From Defluviitaleaceae bacterium (GTDB taxonomy: Bacteria; Bacillota; Clostridia; Lachnospirales; WQUN01): a stretch of 64,000 bases of DNA. The translations under genes and the position numbers were made by a program. This document shows, piece after piece, positions 9,195 through 18,412 of the stretch (positions within the stretch are counted from its first letter, which is position 1; each line of letters starts with the position of its first letter). The stretch lies in the NCBI GenBank assembly GCA_009780585.1, contig WQZS01000017.1, forward strand, positions 1 to 64,000, read 5' to 3'. The notes under the pieces were generated by a model, which saw nothing but the letters and a program-made list of their open reading frames with translations, was not told the DNA's origin and did not search any database.

Positions 9195-10340
9195 TTACCG
9201 CAGCGTTATGCTTACGATTTCATTGCTCGTGCCGACGCGTATGGGCGGCCCCCATGTGTTGATACCGGAGGAAACGACAACCTGCGTACGGCTTTGCGCG
9301 GTTCGGTGGTAACCATAATGTTGTATAAACATCGCGCGCGTAACGAAATTGATGGGAAACAACTGCCCGCGGTGCGTATGCCCGCAAAGAAGCAAATCCA
9401 CATATCCGTCATGCTCCGCGATACCGGCGGGGTTATGGTCCATAACGATGATGACCTTATCCTCCCCGATACCGGCGATAATATCGGTTATATTACCCCG
9501 CGCGACGTCCCCCGCGTGACCCATCGGCATAACATCGTCACGCCCCACCAAAACGATACGGTCAGCGATGTATACATATTCCTCCCGCAGTACGCGTACG
9601 CCGCCGCGCTCCAGCACGTCCATTTTCAAATAAAAATCGTTGCCCGCGTCGTGGTTACCCAGCGCGGCAAAGACGCCGTACGTCGCCTCGATACCCCGCA
9701 GCCGTTCCGCAATCAAGTCGGGGTCGCGTATATGCCTAAAACCGCCGTCGAAAATATCCCCCGGTATGCATACGATATCGGGCTCCAGCGCGTTGATGCG
9801 CTCCACCCAATACGTCAAGCGGCGCTCGGAGTTAAACCCGCCGAAATGCAAATCGCTTAGCATCACGATAGTAACGGGCGCGGACAGCCCTTCACCGTCA
9901 ACCCATATGTCGTAATGTACATGGCTAATATTGCGCGCATGGATAAAACCGCCGACGCTCACCGCAAGCGCCAGTAATAAAGCGGCTCCGCCCAACCGAA
10001 AACGAAACGCCTCCGACAAGAGCTTATTTATCAACCTTCGGAAAAAGATAATCGAATCCAAAATAACTTGGAACGCGAAATGGTACACAAAGAAAGCGAG
10101 CAAACACATCCCCAGCCAACGCACGAACCAAAGCCAAGCGGGGACAAACATGCCGATAGTCGGTATAAAAATATAGATAACATAAACGATTATGTACGCA
10201 ATTTTATTCATCCGCGGGAACAAAAAGCGCAGCCATGAGAACAGTCGCGTCCCCACATAAGTAAACCCGACGGCTAAAAATAAAATGAATCCTACTCCCG
10301 CGATAATCAAATGATTCAAAAATAACTTCCGCCTTTGCAT
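9195..10340 (-). CDS. Membrane-anchored metallophosphoesterase (YkuE-like)
   Basis: Calcineurin-like phosphoesterase with four to five N-terminal membrane helices (residues 1-150), followed by an extracytoplasmic or cytoplasmic catalytic domain. Metal-binding motifs run in order: LSDLHFGG (D, H), PGDIFDGG (GD), LGNHDAG (GNH), MDHNP, CGHTHRGQ (GHxH), and the family ending SSGINTWGPPIRVG. This matches the YkuE/YaeI-type lipid phosphoesterase group that acts on phospholipids or undecaprenyl-type substrates; the actual substrate is not known. No clear ribosome site precedes the ATG. The leader is short, from the promoter at 10369-10397. Confidence 0.88.
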   Translation of the reverse strand: MQRRKLFLNHLIIAGVGFILFLAVGFTYVGTRLFSWLRFLFPRMNKIAYIIVYVIYIFIPTIGMFVPAWLWFVRWLGMCLLAFFVYHFAFQVILDSIIFFRRLINKLLSEAFRFRLGGAALLLALAVSVGGFIHARNISHVHYDIWVDGEGLSAPVTIVMLSDLHFGGFNSERRLTYWVERINALEPDIVCIPGDIFDGGFRHIRDPDLIAERLRGIEATYGVFAALGNHDAGNDFYLKMDVLERGGVRVLREEYVYIADRIVLVGRDDVMPMGHAGDVARGNITDIIAGIGEDKVIIVMDHNPAGIAEHDGYVDLLLCGHTHRGQLFPINFVTRAMFIQHYGYHRTAQSRTQVVVSSGINTWGPPIRVGTSNEIVSITLR

Positions 10341-10368
10341 GATTATATAAGTTTATTAACGATTATGG

Positions 10369-10415
10369 ATTATATCAAAATATTTTGCGCCGGACAAATT
10401 CTAAGACTTTGTCCG
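10369..10415 (-). promoter_or_regulatory. Promoter with palindromic operator for metallophosphoesterase
   Basis: Minus-strand TATAAT (10374-10369), 17-bp spacer, TTGTCC -35 (10397-10392). The -35 is embedded in a perfect inverted repeat CGGACAAA-N9-TTTGTCCG (10391-10398 / 10408-10415). Neither side has a T-run, so this is a better candidate for a repressor operator than for a terminator. Confidence 0.55.
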
Positions 10416-10424
10416 ATAAAAATA

Positions 10425-10784
10425 AAAAACTTCCGTGCTATACTTGTGCCACAGCAAACGACCGAGGCAGCTACGAGCCAAGGACGGGTTTTGCCTTCCC
10501 CCAAGGGACCTTCGGGTGCCGATAAAGGGCGCACCGCGCCGCGCCGGCTATTTCTCAAACGTGCGCTGTACCCTGTAACACCGTACCACCCGCACCACCG
10601 CAACACCCGCACCACCGCCAAGTCCCAAGGAAGGGGGCGGCGTATCCCGCCAAGAGCTCAGCAGGATACGTAACCCATGTGCACACCTTCCCCAAGGAAC
10701 GGCAACCAAACCCTCATGAGGCAACGCTTACGTTAACCGGTTACGACGTGACAGAAATAAAAATATCCCCCCATAAGGACCATA
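10425..10784 (+). other. Gene-free GC-rich stretch, possible structured RNA
   Basis: No reading frame here looks like protein. The stretch contains a tandem duplication CACCCGCACCACCGC (10587-10601 and 10604-10618) and related C-rich blocks around CCTTCCCC (about 10494 and 10694). It ends at a strong + strand terminator although no + strand gene precedes it. A TATACT at 10439-10444 could be a -10, but I see no -35. Conserved cores of RNase P, tmRNA, SRP and 6S RNA were looked for by eye and not found. A short-lived or novel small RNA is possible, as is plain repeat DNA. Confidence 0.3.
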
Positions 10785-10823
10785 CGCCTTGTGCAATTGT
10801 TTGATTGCGCAAGGCGTTTTTTT
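10785..10823 (+). terminator. Strong intrinsic terminator
   Basis: Stem CGCCTTGTGCAAT (10785-10797) pairs with ATTGCGCAAGGCG (10804-10816, one G-U), loop TGTTTG, and then seven to eight T. Orientation is +. It insulates the restriction-modification gene from upstream transcription and implies a + strand transcript from 10425-10784. Confidence 0.9.
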
Positions 10824-10832
10824 GTATATAAT
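10805..10832 (+). promoter_or_regulatory. Candidate promoter of Type ISP gene
   Basis: TTGCGC (10805-10810), 16-bp spacer and TATAAT (10827-10832). The -35 falls in the 3' arm of the preceding terminator. The start codon is 45 bp further on, behind a G-rich GGGGTGGGG. Confidence 0.5.
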
Positions 10833-10876
10833 CAATACTAAAGCATGAAGAAGCATACAATCATCAGGGGTGGGGT

Positions 10877-13800
10877 ATGACGTTTAACGACGTTATCAAT
10901 AAATACTGCGAAATCTCCTTTTCCAAACGTGACAAAGGGACGCGCTTCGAGCGGTTGATGCGGGCCTTCCTGTTAACCGACCCCAAGTACGCCCATCAGC
11001 TAAAGCATTGCTGGTTATGGGAGGATTTCTTCGCCCGCGGGGAATTGGGCGGTACGGACACGGGCATTGATATCGTAGCCCAAACCCGCAACGGCGAATT
11101 TTGGGCGGTGCAATGCAAACTCCGCGATGAAAGCCATTACACGACCAAACCCGAGGTTGACACGTTCCTGTCCACTTCAAGCAGACTGTTTACAAATCAG
11201 GAAGGCAATAAAACCGGCTTTTCCCTGCGGGTATGGATATCCACAAACATAAATTGGAACGGCAACGCGGACAACGCGGTATTAAACCAAGCCATTCCCG
11301 TAATCCGCATACATACAGGCGATTTGTTAAAATCCCCCGTCGATTGGGAAAAGCTCGAAAACGGCGTACACGGCGAACAAGCGCGGACAAAGCGCCATAC
11401 CCTGCTTCCCCACCAGTCGGAAGCCGTAAACAAAGCAACGGAATATTTCAAAACCACCGACCGGGGCAAGCTGATCATGGCTTGCGGTACGGGTAAGACC
11501 TTCACGGCACTTAAAATCATGGAGCGCGAAGCGGATAATTTCGCGCTCGTTTTGGTTCCGTCAATCGCATTAGTGGGGCAGGTGCTGGGCGAATGGACAA
11601 CCCATTGCCACAAACCCATAAACGCCGTATGCGTATGTTCCGACCCTAAGATTACGCAAACACGAAACAAAAATAACCACGATATTGACGGATCAAGCGT
11701 GGTTGACCTGGCCGCGCCCGCCACCACCGACCCCGAGCGTATTATTAAACTATACAACGGCTTTAATCATGAAAACCCCACAATAATCTTTTCAACCTAT
11801 CATTCCATCGAAGCCATTAAGGACGCGCAGGTTTTGGGCTTACCCCCGTTTGGCTTAATCGTATGCGACGAAGCCCACCGCACCACGGGCGTCACCCTAT
11901 CGGGGGAGGATGAGTCCGCTTTCGTCCGCGTCCACGACAATGACTATATAAAAGCGAAAAAACGGCTCTACATGACCGCCACCCCAAAATTTTATGATAA
12001 TAATAGTAAAGATGAGGTTAAAAAGCATTCTGCCGTGCTTTGTTCTATGGATGACGAATCAATTTATGGTAATGAAATTTATAAAATTAATTTTGGTGAT
12101 GCAGTACAAAAAGAACTCCTGGCAGATTACAAAGTATTGGTGCTGACTGTGAAGGATGAGGATATACCGGTATCTTTGTTGGAATCTATCGCAAATATAA
12201 ATGCAAAAACACCAAAAGGAAAAAAACCTATATTAGAAGCGGACGATGGTGGAAAGATAGTCGGTTGTATAAATGCTCTTTCAAAACAAGTATGGGGAGA
12301 AGGTAGCGAAAATATAACGGATATTGACCCCAAACCTATGAAGCGTGCTGTAGCATTTTGCCGAAATATATTAGCATCAAATGCATTGGTTAACCTTTTT
12401 AATGAAAAAACTATTGGGTATATTAACGCGTTACCCGCAGAACAAAGGAACAAAATCGTGGGTGTCGAAGCACAACATATAGACGGTAGCATGAATGCTC
12501 CAATGCGTGAAGCGAAAATAAATTGGTTAAAAAATGAATCCGATTCCACCGTTGTCCAATTAGAAACACCGTGTAAAATTCTAAGCAACGTACGTTGTTT
12601 AAGCGAAGGGGTGGACGTACCCGCATTGGATGCAATTATATTCTTTTCTTCACGTACTTCTAAAATTGATATCGTACAATCTGTGGGGCGTGTAATGCGT
12701 AAGTCAGATGGGAAAAAATACGGTTATATTATAATACCTGTAGTCGTTCCATCTTACGAAACCCCTGATGATGTGCTGGACAACCATTCCCGCTATGGCG
12801 TAATTTGGGACGTATTAAATGGCCTACGCACCCACGATGAACGCTTCGAATCTAAAATCAATAAAATCGAATTAAACAAAAACTGCGAAGAAAGTCTTTT
12901 GATTTGTGGTTTATTTAATAATAAAACCTCTAGCGAAAATAGTTCCACAATCGATATACCCAACCCCGCATCCATGTATGTGCAAATGTCCCTCGAAAAT
13001 TTCCGCCAATTGCAAAGCATCATCTACGCCCGCATTGTTAAAAAAGTAGGTTCCAAGCCTTATTGGGAAGAATGGGCGAAATCCGTCGCCGACATAGCCG
13101 AACGGCAAATCGCACACATCACCGAAGCCGTGCAAGCGGAGGGTATGAAGGAAACGTTTAGCGAATTCTTAATTGAAATGCGTTCCAGCATCGATTCCGG
13201 CATAACGCCGGAACGCGCCATCGAAATGCTGGCGCAGCACATGATTACCGCGCCCGTATTCGACGCGCTGTTTGAAAATTACGCCTTCGCAAAGAATAAC
13301 GCGATTTCCATTGCCATGGATTTGTTATTGGACGAGCTCCGCCAAAAGAGTAACCTCGCGGAGGATACGAAGGAGTTGCAAGCTTTCTACGACACCGTAC
13401 GCATGAAGGCGAAGGGCATCGACAACGCCAAAGGACGGCAAAAGGTCATCGTCGAGCTGTACAACAACTTCTTCAAAACCGCGTTCAAAAAGATGACCGA
13501 AATGCTCGGCATCGTCTACACCCCCGTGGAAGTAGTGGACTTTATCGTACGCTCCGCCGACGATGTGCTGCGCGCGGAATTTGGGCGCGGGCTCACGGAC
13601 GAAGGGGTAAACATCTTCGACCCCTTTACCGGCACGGGGACGTTCATCACGCGGCTTTTTGAATCGGGCTTGATTAAAAAAGAGGATTTACCCCGCAAAT
13701 ACGCAAGCGAAATCTTCGCCAACGAAATCGTCTTGCTCGCCTATTACATCGCCAGCGTCAACATAGAAAACACCTACCACGACGCGGTGGGCATCGACGA

Positions 13801-15733
13801 ATACCAACCCTTCGGCGGCATTGCCCTCACCGATACCTTCCAAGCATGGGAGGAGAGCGGCATCGCCTTCAGCCACTTCGACCAGAACTGCGAACGCTTG
13901 AAGCGACAAAACGAATCCCCGATAACGGTTATTTTCGGCAACCCGCCGTATTCCGTCGGGCAGAAGTCGGCTAACGACGATGCGAAAAATAAGGAATACC
14001 CCACGCTTGATGTTTCCATATCCGAAAGCTACGCGAAATTATCAACGGCGGTGAATAAAAACGCCCTCTACGACAGCTACATACGGGCTTTCCGTTATGC
14101 CACCGACAGGCTGCGCGGCGGCGACGGGATTGTATGCTTCGTATCCAACGGCTCGTGGCTGGACGGCAACAGCACGGCAGGGTTTAGGAAATCCTTGGAA
14201 CGGGAATTTGCGAAAATATATGTATTTAACCTGCGGGGGAACCAACGCACCAGCGGGGAATTGAGCCGTAGGGAAGGCGGAAAAATATTCGGCAGCGGGT
14301 CACGTACACCTGTGTCGGTTACATTATTAGTTAAGAGGCAAGGGTATGAAGAAAAGGCAGAAATCTTGTATAGCGATATCGGGGATTATTTAAAGCGGGA
14401 AGAAAAATTAGACATACTCGCGAAGCGCGGAACCTTTGCAAATGTTGATATGGAACTCGTACGGTTGGAACCCAACGAACACGGCGATTGGATAACCGGA
14501 CGCGATGAAGCGTTCGGGCAGTTTATACCGCTGGCGAGTGAAAAGAAGTTTGATGTTGGGGCGCAGAGTTTTTTTGTGGTTGAATCTAATGGTATGCAAA
14601 CAAATCGTGATGCTTGGGTGTACAACTTTTCGTTAAACATTATAAAAAATAAAATAAAAAAGATGATAGAGTTTTATAATTCACAAATAGGTAAAGTTGA
14701 ACCTGATAATGATGATAAAAAAATATCATGGTCAAGTTCATTATTATCGAATTATGAACGTGGACAAACGGTTAATTATGAAGAAAAGAATATAAAAACT
14801 GCATTATATCGACCGTTTAATTTTCAAGCATTATATTATGGTGAGTTTATGATTCATCGTCGTGGGCAATTTAATGAATTTTTTCCAACAAAAGATTCAA
14901 AAAATTTAATAATTATGACATGTGGTATTGGAGCATCAAAAGATTGGTCTGTAATAATATCGGACAAAATAGTTGACGTTCAAGCTATGGCAAATGGTAA
15001 GTGCTTCCCCCTTTACTACTACGAACCCACCCAACCCAAAAGCAAAAACGCAATCATACAAACCCAAATGACCCTCGACGAAACCGATGTCGAACCCGAA
15101 TACATCCGCAAAGACGGCATCAGTGACTTCATATTCAACCAAGCCCGCACGCGCTACGGGCGCAACCTCACCAAAGAGGATATCTTCTATTATATATATG
15201 GCTTTCTCCATCATCCCGCATATCGCACAACCTTCGCCGATGACTTAAAAAAATCCCTTCCCCGCATTCCCTTAGTGGAAACCGCCGAGGATTTTTGGGT
15301 GTTTTCCAAAGTCGGCCGCGAACTTGCACATCTTCACCTCAATTACGAAAACGAACCACCCCCACCCGAGGTCACCGTCAAAGGCGACCGTTCCCGCCTG
15401 CACGTAGAAAAGATGCGCTTCCTTTCCAAGGAACGAAGGGACATCATCCTCTACAACCCCCACATCACCATCGAAAACATCCCGCCCAAAGCCTACGAAT
15501 ACATCGTCAACGGCAAATCCGCCATCGACTGGCTCATCGAACGATACCAAATCAAAACCGACAAAGCCAGCGGCATCACCAACAACCCCAACCATTACGC
15601 GGAGGAAAATAACAAGCCGTCGTATATCTTAGATTTATTATTGTCGGTAATTGCTGTAAGCGTAAAGACGCAGGGGATAATAAAAAATTTACCAAAAGTC
15701 TTAATAGATAAAACACAAAGCGAGGAAAAATAA
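10877..15733 (+). CDS. Type ISP restriction-modification enzyme (single chain)
   Basis: A 1618-residue protein joining nuclease, translocase, methyltransferase and target recognition, like LlaGI and LlaBIII. Order: Mrr-like nuclease (GIDIVAQ, D65; QCK with K81); SF2 helicase with Walker A ACGTGKT near residue 203, CDEAH near 330, MTATP and QSVGRVMRK; helical coupler; N6-adenine methyltransferase with FDPFTGTGTF near 915 and NPPY near 1022; then the target-recognition region to the C-terminus. All catalytic motifs look intact. It would methylate one strand of its site and cleave unmodified phage DNA after head-on translocation. Base composition swings: 12.0-12.8 and 14.6-15.0 kb are much more AT-rich than the rest, the latter inside the recognition region. 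One base separates it from the next gene. Confidence 0.92.
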   Translation: MTFNDVINKYCEISFSKRDKGTRFERLMRAFLLTDPKYAHQLKHCWLWEDFFARGELGGTDTGIDIVAQTRNGEFWAVQCKLRDESHYTTKPEVDTFLSTSSRLFTNQEGNKTGFSLRVWISTNINWNGNADNAVLNQAIPVIRIHTGDLLKSPVDWEKLENGVHGEQARTKRHTLLPHQSEAVNKATEYFKTTDRGKLIMACGTGKTFTALKIMEREADNFALVLVPSIALVGQVLGEWTTHCHKPINAVCVCSDPKITQTRNKNNHDIDGSSVVDLAAPATTDPERIIKLYNGFNHENPTIIFSTYHSIEAIKDAQVLGLPPFGLIVCDEAHRTTGVTLSGEDESAFVRVHDNDYIKAKKRLYMTATPKFYDNNSKDEVKKHSAVLCSMDDESIYGNEIYKINFGDAVQKELLADYKVLVLTVKDEDIPVSLLESIANINAKTPKGKKPILEADDGGKIVGCINALSKQVWGEGSENITDIDPKPMKRAVAFCRNILASNALVNLFNEKTIGYINALPAEQRNKIVGVEAQHIDGSMNAPMREAKINWLKNESDSTVVQLETPCKILSNVRCLSEGVDVPALDAIIFFSSRTSKIDIVQSVGRVMRKSDGKKYGYIIIPVVVPSYETPDDVLDNHSRYGVIWDVLNGLRTHDERFESKINKIELNKNCEESLLICGLFNNKTSSENSSTIDIPNPASMYVQMSLENFRQLQSIIYARIVKKVGSKPYWEEWAKSVADIAERQIAHITEAVQAEGMKETFSEFLIEMRSSIDSGITPERAIEMLAQHMITAPVFDALFENYAFAKNNAISIAMDLLLDELRQKSNLAEDTKELQAFYDTVRMKAKGIDNAKGRQKVIVELYNNFFKTAFKKMTEMLGIVYTPVEVVDFIVRSADDVLRAEFGRGLTDEGVNIFDPFTGTGTFITRLFESGLIKKEDLPRKYASEIFANEIVLLAYYIASVNIENTYHDAVGIDEYQPFGGIALTDTFQAWEESGIAFSHFDQNCERLKRQNESPITVIFGNPPYSVGQKSANDDAKNKEYPTLDVSISESYAKLSTAVNKNALYDSYIRAFRYATDRLRGGDGIVCFVSNGSWLDGNSTAGFRKSLEREFAKIYVFNLRGNQRTSGELSRREGGKIFGSGSRTPVSVTLLVKRQGYEEKAEILYSDIGDYLKREEKLDILAKRGTFANVDMELVRLEPNEHGDWITGRDEAFGQFIPLASEKKFDVGAQSFFVVESNGMQTNRDAWVYNFSLNIIKNKIKKMIEFYNSQIGKVEPDNDDKKISWSSSLLSNYERGQTVNYEEKNIKTALYRPFNFQALYYGEFMIHRRGQFNEFFPTKDSKNLIIMTCGIGASKDWSVIISDKIVDVQAMANGKCFPLYYYEPTQPKSKNAIIQTQMTLDETDVEPEYIRKDGISDFIFNQARTRYGRNLTKEDIFYYIYGFLHHPAYRTTFADDLKKSLPRIPLVETAEDFWVFSKVGRELAHLHLNYENEPPPPEVTVKGDRSRLHVEKMRFLSKERRDIILYNPHITIENIPPKAYEYIVNGKSAIDWLIERYQIKTDKASGITNNPNHYAEENNKPSYILDLLLSVIAVSVKTQGIIKNLPKVLIDKTQSEEK

Positions 15734-15734
15734 A

Positions 15735-17006
15735 ATGAAAATTCAAATAATAAATTATGAAGGTTTAGATAAAAACTTAAGTGAAGAAAAATTTATTATA
15801 AATAAAATAAGTAAACCTTTATCATTAGATGAATATGATATAAATATTATTGATTTGCGTTCTAGTGAATTGTGGAAAAATGATAACCATAATTATAATT
15901 CAATCAATTGTATAAATGACTTTATAAATCTTAAAATTATGATAGAAAATACCAAAAAAACTAATATTATATTAGTTTTCCCACAAGATAATTATTTTAA
16001 ATATGGAAAATCATATGATAGTGGTAAATCACGATATATTTATATAAGAAATATTGAATTAAAAAACATGCTTACCGAAGTAAAAATAGATATAATACAT
16101 AAATTAATGCCAAATTCAATACAAATCAATATTTATGACCTTAAATATGAAAATACTACAACTATAATTGAAGATAAAAAGTTCATAGCTGCATTTTATT
16201 TTACTGATTTAAATAATATATTGACAACATCACGAATTAGCGAAAAAAATACAACGATAAAAGCGTCTGAGCGTTTATTTTTTACAACTTTAAATATATT
16301 CGAAGAAACAGAGCATGTAATTACTTTTATAAATAAATGTTGTATCAAACGAGAAATATATCCACAATGGTTAATTGATTATCCCGTTTTAGATGATGAT
16401 ATGCAAAATGAAATAATAAAGAATAATACGAATATCATAAATGAATTAAAAAATAAAGTTGAAAATGCAAATAATATTATAAATGAAAATTTAGAAATAA
16501 AATCAATTTTATTTACAAATGAAGGTGATTTAATAAAAACGGTTTTTACAATTATTGAAAAAATTTTGAACGTAGATTTATCAACATTTATTGATAGTAA
16601 AAAAGAAGATTTTCTTATTTCAATTAATGATAACCTTGAATTTATTGGTGAAATAAAAGGAGTTTCATCAAATATAAAAAATGAACATATTTCCCAATTG
16701 GATGTTCATTATCAATCCCGTTTAGACGTTTTGAAAGATATAAATACAATAAAAAAAGTTAAAGCTATTTTAATAATAAATCCATTAAGAACAACTCCGA
16801 TAAATGAAAGAAAACCTGTTCATAATGATCAAATAATATTAGCAAAAAGAAATGGATCTCTTATAATCGAAACAAAAATACTATTAAAAATATTTGAATT
16901 GTTTTCTTACAATAAAATTTCTTCATCTGAATGTATTGAATTATTTAATAATGAAATAGGATTATTAACACATGATATTATAGAAAAATATGTAAAAAGA
17001 AATTGA
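15735..17006 (+). CDS. AT-rich unknown protein, possible PD-(D/E)XK nuclease
   Basis: 423 residues, very rich in Lys, Ile and Asn and strongly AT-rich in its DNA, unlike the housekeeping genes. It starts directly after the Type ISP stop (AGCGAGGAAAAATAAA supplies the ribosome site), so it is cotranscribed. No named family is recognised. The C-terminal third has D-L-STFIDSKKEDFLISINDNLEFIGEIKG followed by HISQLDVHYQ. An acidic residue, then E-x-K and a downstream Q-x-x-x-H, is the pattern of PD-(D/E)XK nucleases. The middle has a coiled-coil-like stretch (NIINELKNKVENANNIINEN). It may be a second effector of the restriction locus; that role is inference from position. Confidence 0.5.
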   Translation: MKIQIINYEGLDKNLSEEKFIINKISKPLSLDEYDINIIDLRSSELWKNDNHNYNSINCINDFINLKIMIENTKKTNIILVFPQDNYFKYGKSYDSGKSRYIYIRNIELKNMLTEVKIDIIHKLMPNSIQINIYDLKYENTTTIIEDKKFIAAFYFTDLNNILTTSRISEKNTTIKASERLFFTTLNIFEETEHVITFINKCCIKREIYPQWLIDYPVLDDDMQNEIIKNNTNIINELKNKVENANNIINENLEIKSILFTNEGDLIKTVFTIIEKILNVDLSTFIDSKKEDFLISINDNLEFIGEIKGVSSNIKNEHISQLDVHYQSRLDVLKDINTIKKVKAILIINPLRTTPINERKPVHNDQIILAKRNGSLIIETKILLKIFELFSYNKISSSECIELFNNEIGLLTHDIIEKYVKRN

Positions 17007-17052
17007 AGGAAAAGTAGAAATAACATACTCGCATACTAGAGGTGAATAAATA

Positions 17053-17426
17053 ATTGAAGTTTGAATGGGATTCAAATAAAAAAACGCAATAAAATACACC
17101 GTAACATTTTAAATACACGGAACGACAAAGTACAGGTCAAATTATTTCCGTTTGGAGATTAAAATGTCGGTAATGAAATTTGCAAAAAGTAATGATTATG
17201 AAAATATTTATATATAGGCAAATGGAAAGGTTGGGATATATTCGAGCCTATACTGCACAATGAAGAAATTTATTTACAGGAGTACCCTTGCTGATTATGA
17301 AAAAAGGTTCCATAATCAGAATGTCAACAGCGGAAGAGACATACGAACAGCAGAGGACGAAGAAAACGTTTTCAATGACAAAAACGCGATAACTTTGGAA
17401 GATATCATCCTAAGATGTTTTAATAA
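17053..17426 (+). pseudogene. Decayed coding remnants between defence genes
   Basis: No intact gene fits here, but several short stretches read like protein in shifting frames. LKFEWDSNKK (from 17053) resembles the start of BrnT-type toxins and stops at once. MKFAKSNDYEN, then YIGKWKGWDIFEPILHNEEIYLQEYP, then LLIMKKGSIIRMSTAEETYE, continue one another across single-base shifts. RDIRTAEDEENVFNDKNAITLEDIILRCFNK runs to the next gene. The pattern is of one or two small accessory genes worn down by frameshifts, common in toxin-antitoxin clusters. Confidence 0.4.
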
Positions 17427-17642
17427 ATGAATTATAAGAAGATAATCGATCCCGTCGTTTTTTTGCAAGCCCATTTTTCAAGGGCGTTCATGAAGCGTCA
17501 TAATTTGACAACGCGGGAATTTTTAGATTTGGATAGGGAAAAGGACATTATAGGATTTTTTCGGGTTGGATATGAGCCTTTTCATTTAACGGGTGACGAA
17601 GGCGTACTTGAGGAAATGGATGCCTATGTATATAAAAAATAA
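17427..17642 (+). CDS. DUF3791-like small protein
   Basis: 71 residues: VVFLQAHFSRAFMKRHNLTTREFLDLDREKDIIGFFRVGYEPFHLTGDEGVLEEMDAYV. Spacing of the hydrophobic and aromatic residues fits the small DUF3791 proteins that accompany toxin-antitoxin-like cassettes in Clostridia, but the match is by memory. The ribosome site is weak, and the gene directly follows decayed sequence. It precedes the MNT/HEPN pair by 15 bp and may belong to that operon. Confidence 0.45.
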   Translation: MNYKKIIDPVVFLQAHFSRAFMKRHNLTTREFLDLDREKDIIGFFRVGYEPFHLTGDEGVLEEMDAYVYKK

Positions 17643-17657
17643 CGAGGAGGTAAAACC

Positions 17658-18008
17658 ATGAGCACATTCCCCCCAACCATAACAGCCATCACCAATGATT
17701 TACTTCGCAATACACAAAATATCATGGGTGATAAACTCCGTAGAATTATCCTCTATGGGTCATATGCAAGGGGTGATTACAAGGAATATTCTGATTTGGA
17801 TATTATGGTACTTGCGGATTTTGCGGAAAATGAATTTAAATCATTTGAACGTGAAATTGACAAAGTGGCAAGCGATATTGGACTTGAAAACGATATAATC
17901 GTATCTGTGATGTTAAATAATGAAAGTCTTTTTATAAACAGACTGCCCATATCCCCATTTTATCGTAATGTGTTGGCGGAAGGAGTGGAAATATATGCAG
18001 CAGCTTAG
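17658..18008 (+). CDS. MNT-type nucleotidyltransferase (antitoxin of HEPN pair)
   Basis: Minimal nucleotidyltransferase of 116 residues with the polymerase-beta signature GSYARGDYKEYSDLDIMV (GS motif and catalytic DxD). In known HEPN/MNT systems this protein adds nucleotides (AMP) to the HEPN toxin and neutralises it. An AGGAGG site is well placed before the ATG. The 3' end overlaps the HEPN gene by 14 bp, the usual arrangement of this module. The motif looks intact, so the enzyme is probably active. Confidence 0.85.
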   Translation: MSTFPPTITAITNDLLRNTQNIMGDKLRRIILYGSYARGDYKEYSDLDIMVLADFAENEFKSFEREIDKVASDIGLENDIIVSVMLNNESLFINRLPISPFYRNVLAEGVEIYAAA

Positions 18009-18402
18009 CGATATATCAAAATACAGATTTGAGCAGGCGGAACAATGTTTGGAAACGTCGAAGGCAAATATTTCGCTGGAGGATTATAAAAGTGCGGCAA
18101 ACCGTTCTTATTATTGTATTTTTCACGCTATGCGAAGTGTAATGGCATTAAAAAATGTAGATTTTAAGAATCATGGACAAGTAATCGGATATTTTCGAAA
18201 AGAGTTTATAAAAACTAAAATATTTCCAAAAGAAATGTCCAATATAGTTGACATTCTTTTTAAAGTAAGAAATAAAAGCGATTATGATGATTTCTATATT
18301 ATTAGTAAAGAAGATGTAACAAATCAATTAACATCTGCGGATTTCTTTCTCGGTGAAGTACGAAAATACCTTGATAAACAAAATTTGTATAACGAATGTT
18401 AA
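17995..18402 (+). CDS. HEPN-domain protein (toxin partner)
   Basis: 135 residues from the ATG at 17995 (AGGAG nine bases upstream; an upstream in-frame ATG at 17968 is less likely). The four-helix HEPN fold is suggested by RFEQAEQCLETSKANISLEDYKSAANRSYYCIFHAMRSVM and RNKSDYDDFY near residue 95. This is the COG1895-type HEPN signature, where the classical Rx4-6H ribonuclease His is not seen. It pairs with the MNT gene. Likely an RNA-targeting toxin or phage-sensing partner; activity is uncertain without the His. Confidence 0.8.
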   Translation: MQQLSDISKYRFEQAEQCLETSKANISLEDYKSAANRSYYCIFHAMRSVMALKNVDFKNHGQVIGYFRKEFIKTKIFPKEMSNIVDILFKVRNKSDYDDFYIISKEDVTNQLTSADFFLGEVRKYLDKQNLYNEC

Positions 18403-18412
18403 GAGGAATGTA

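Noticed and set aside
10335..10673. Overlapping + and minus frames (112 and 83 codons) in the gap before the Type ISP gene
   Set aside because: Composition is that of translated repeat DNA (PSPKGPSGADKG-like), with no ribosome site or domain.
10425..10784. RNase P RNA, tmRNA, SRP RNA or 6S RNA
   Set aside because: A GCGCACCGCG and a GACAGAA stretch recall RNase P, but the GAGGAAAGTCC core and other conserved blocks are missing. tmRNA tag and SRP GGAAG-tetraloop signatures are also absent.
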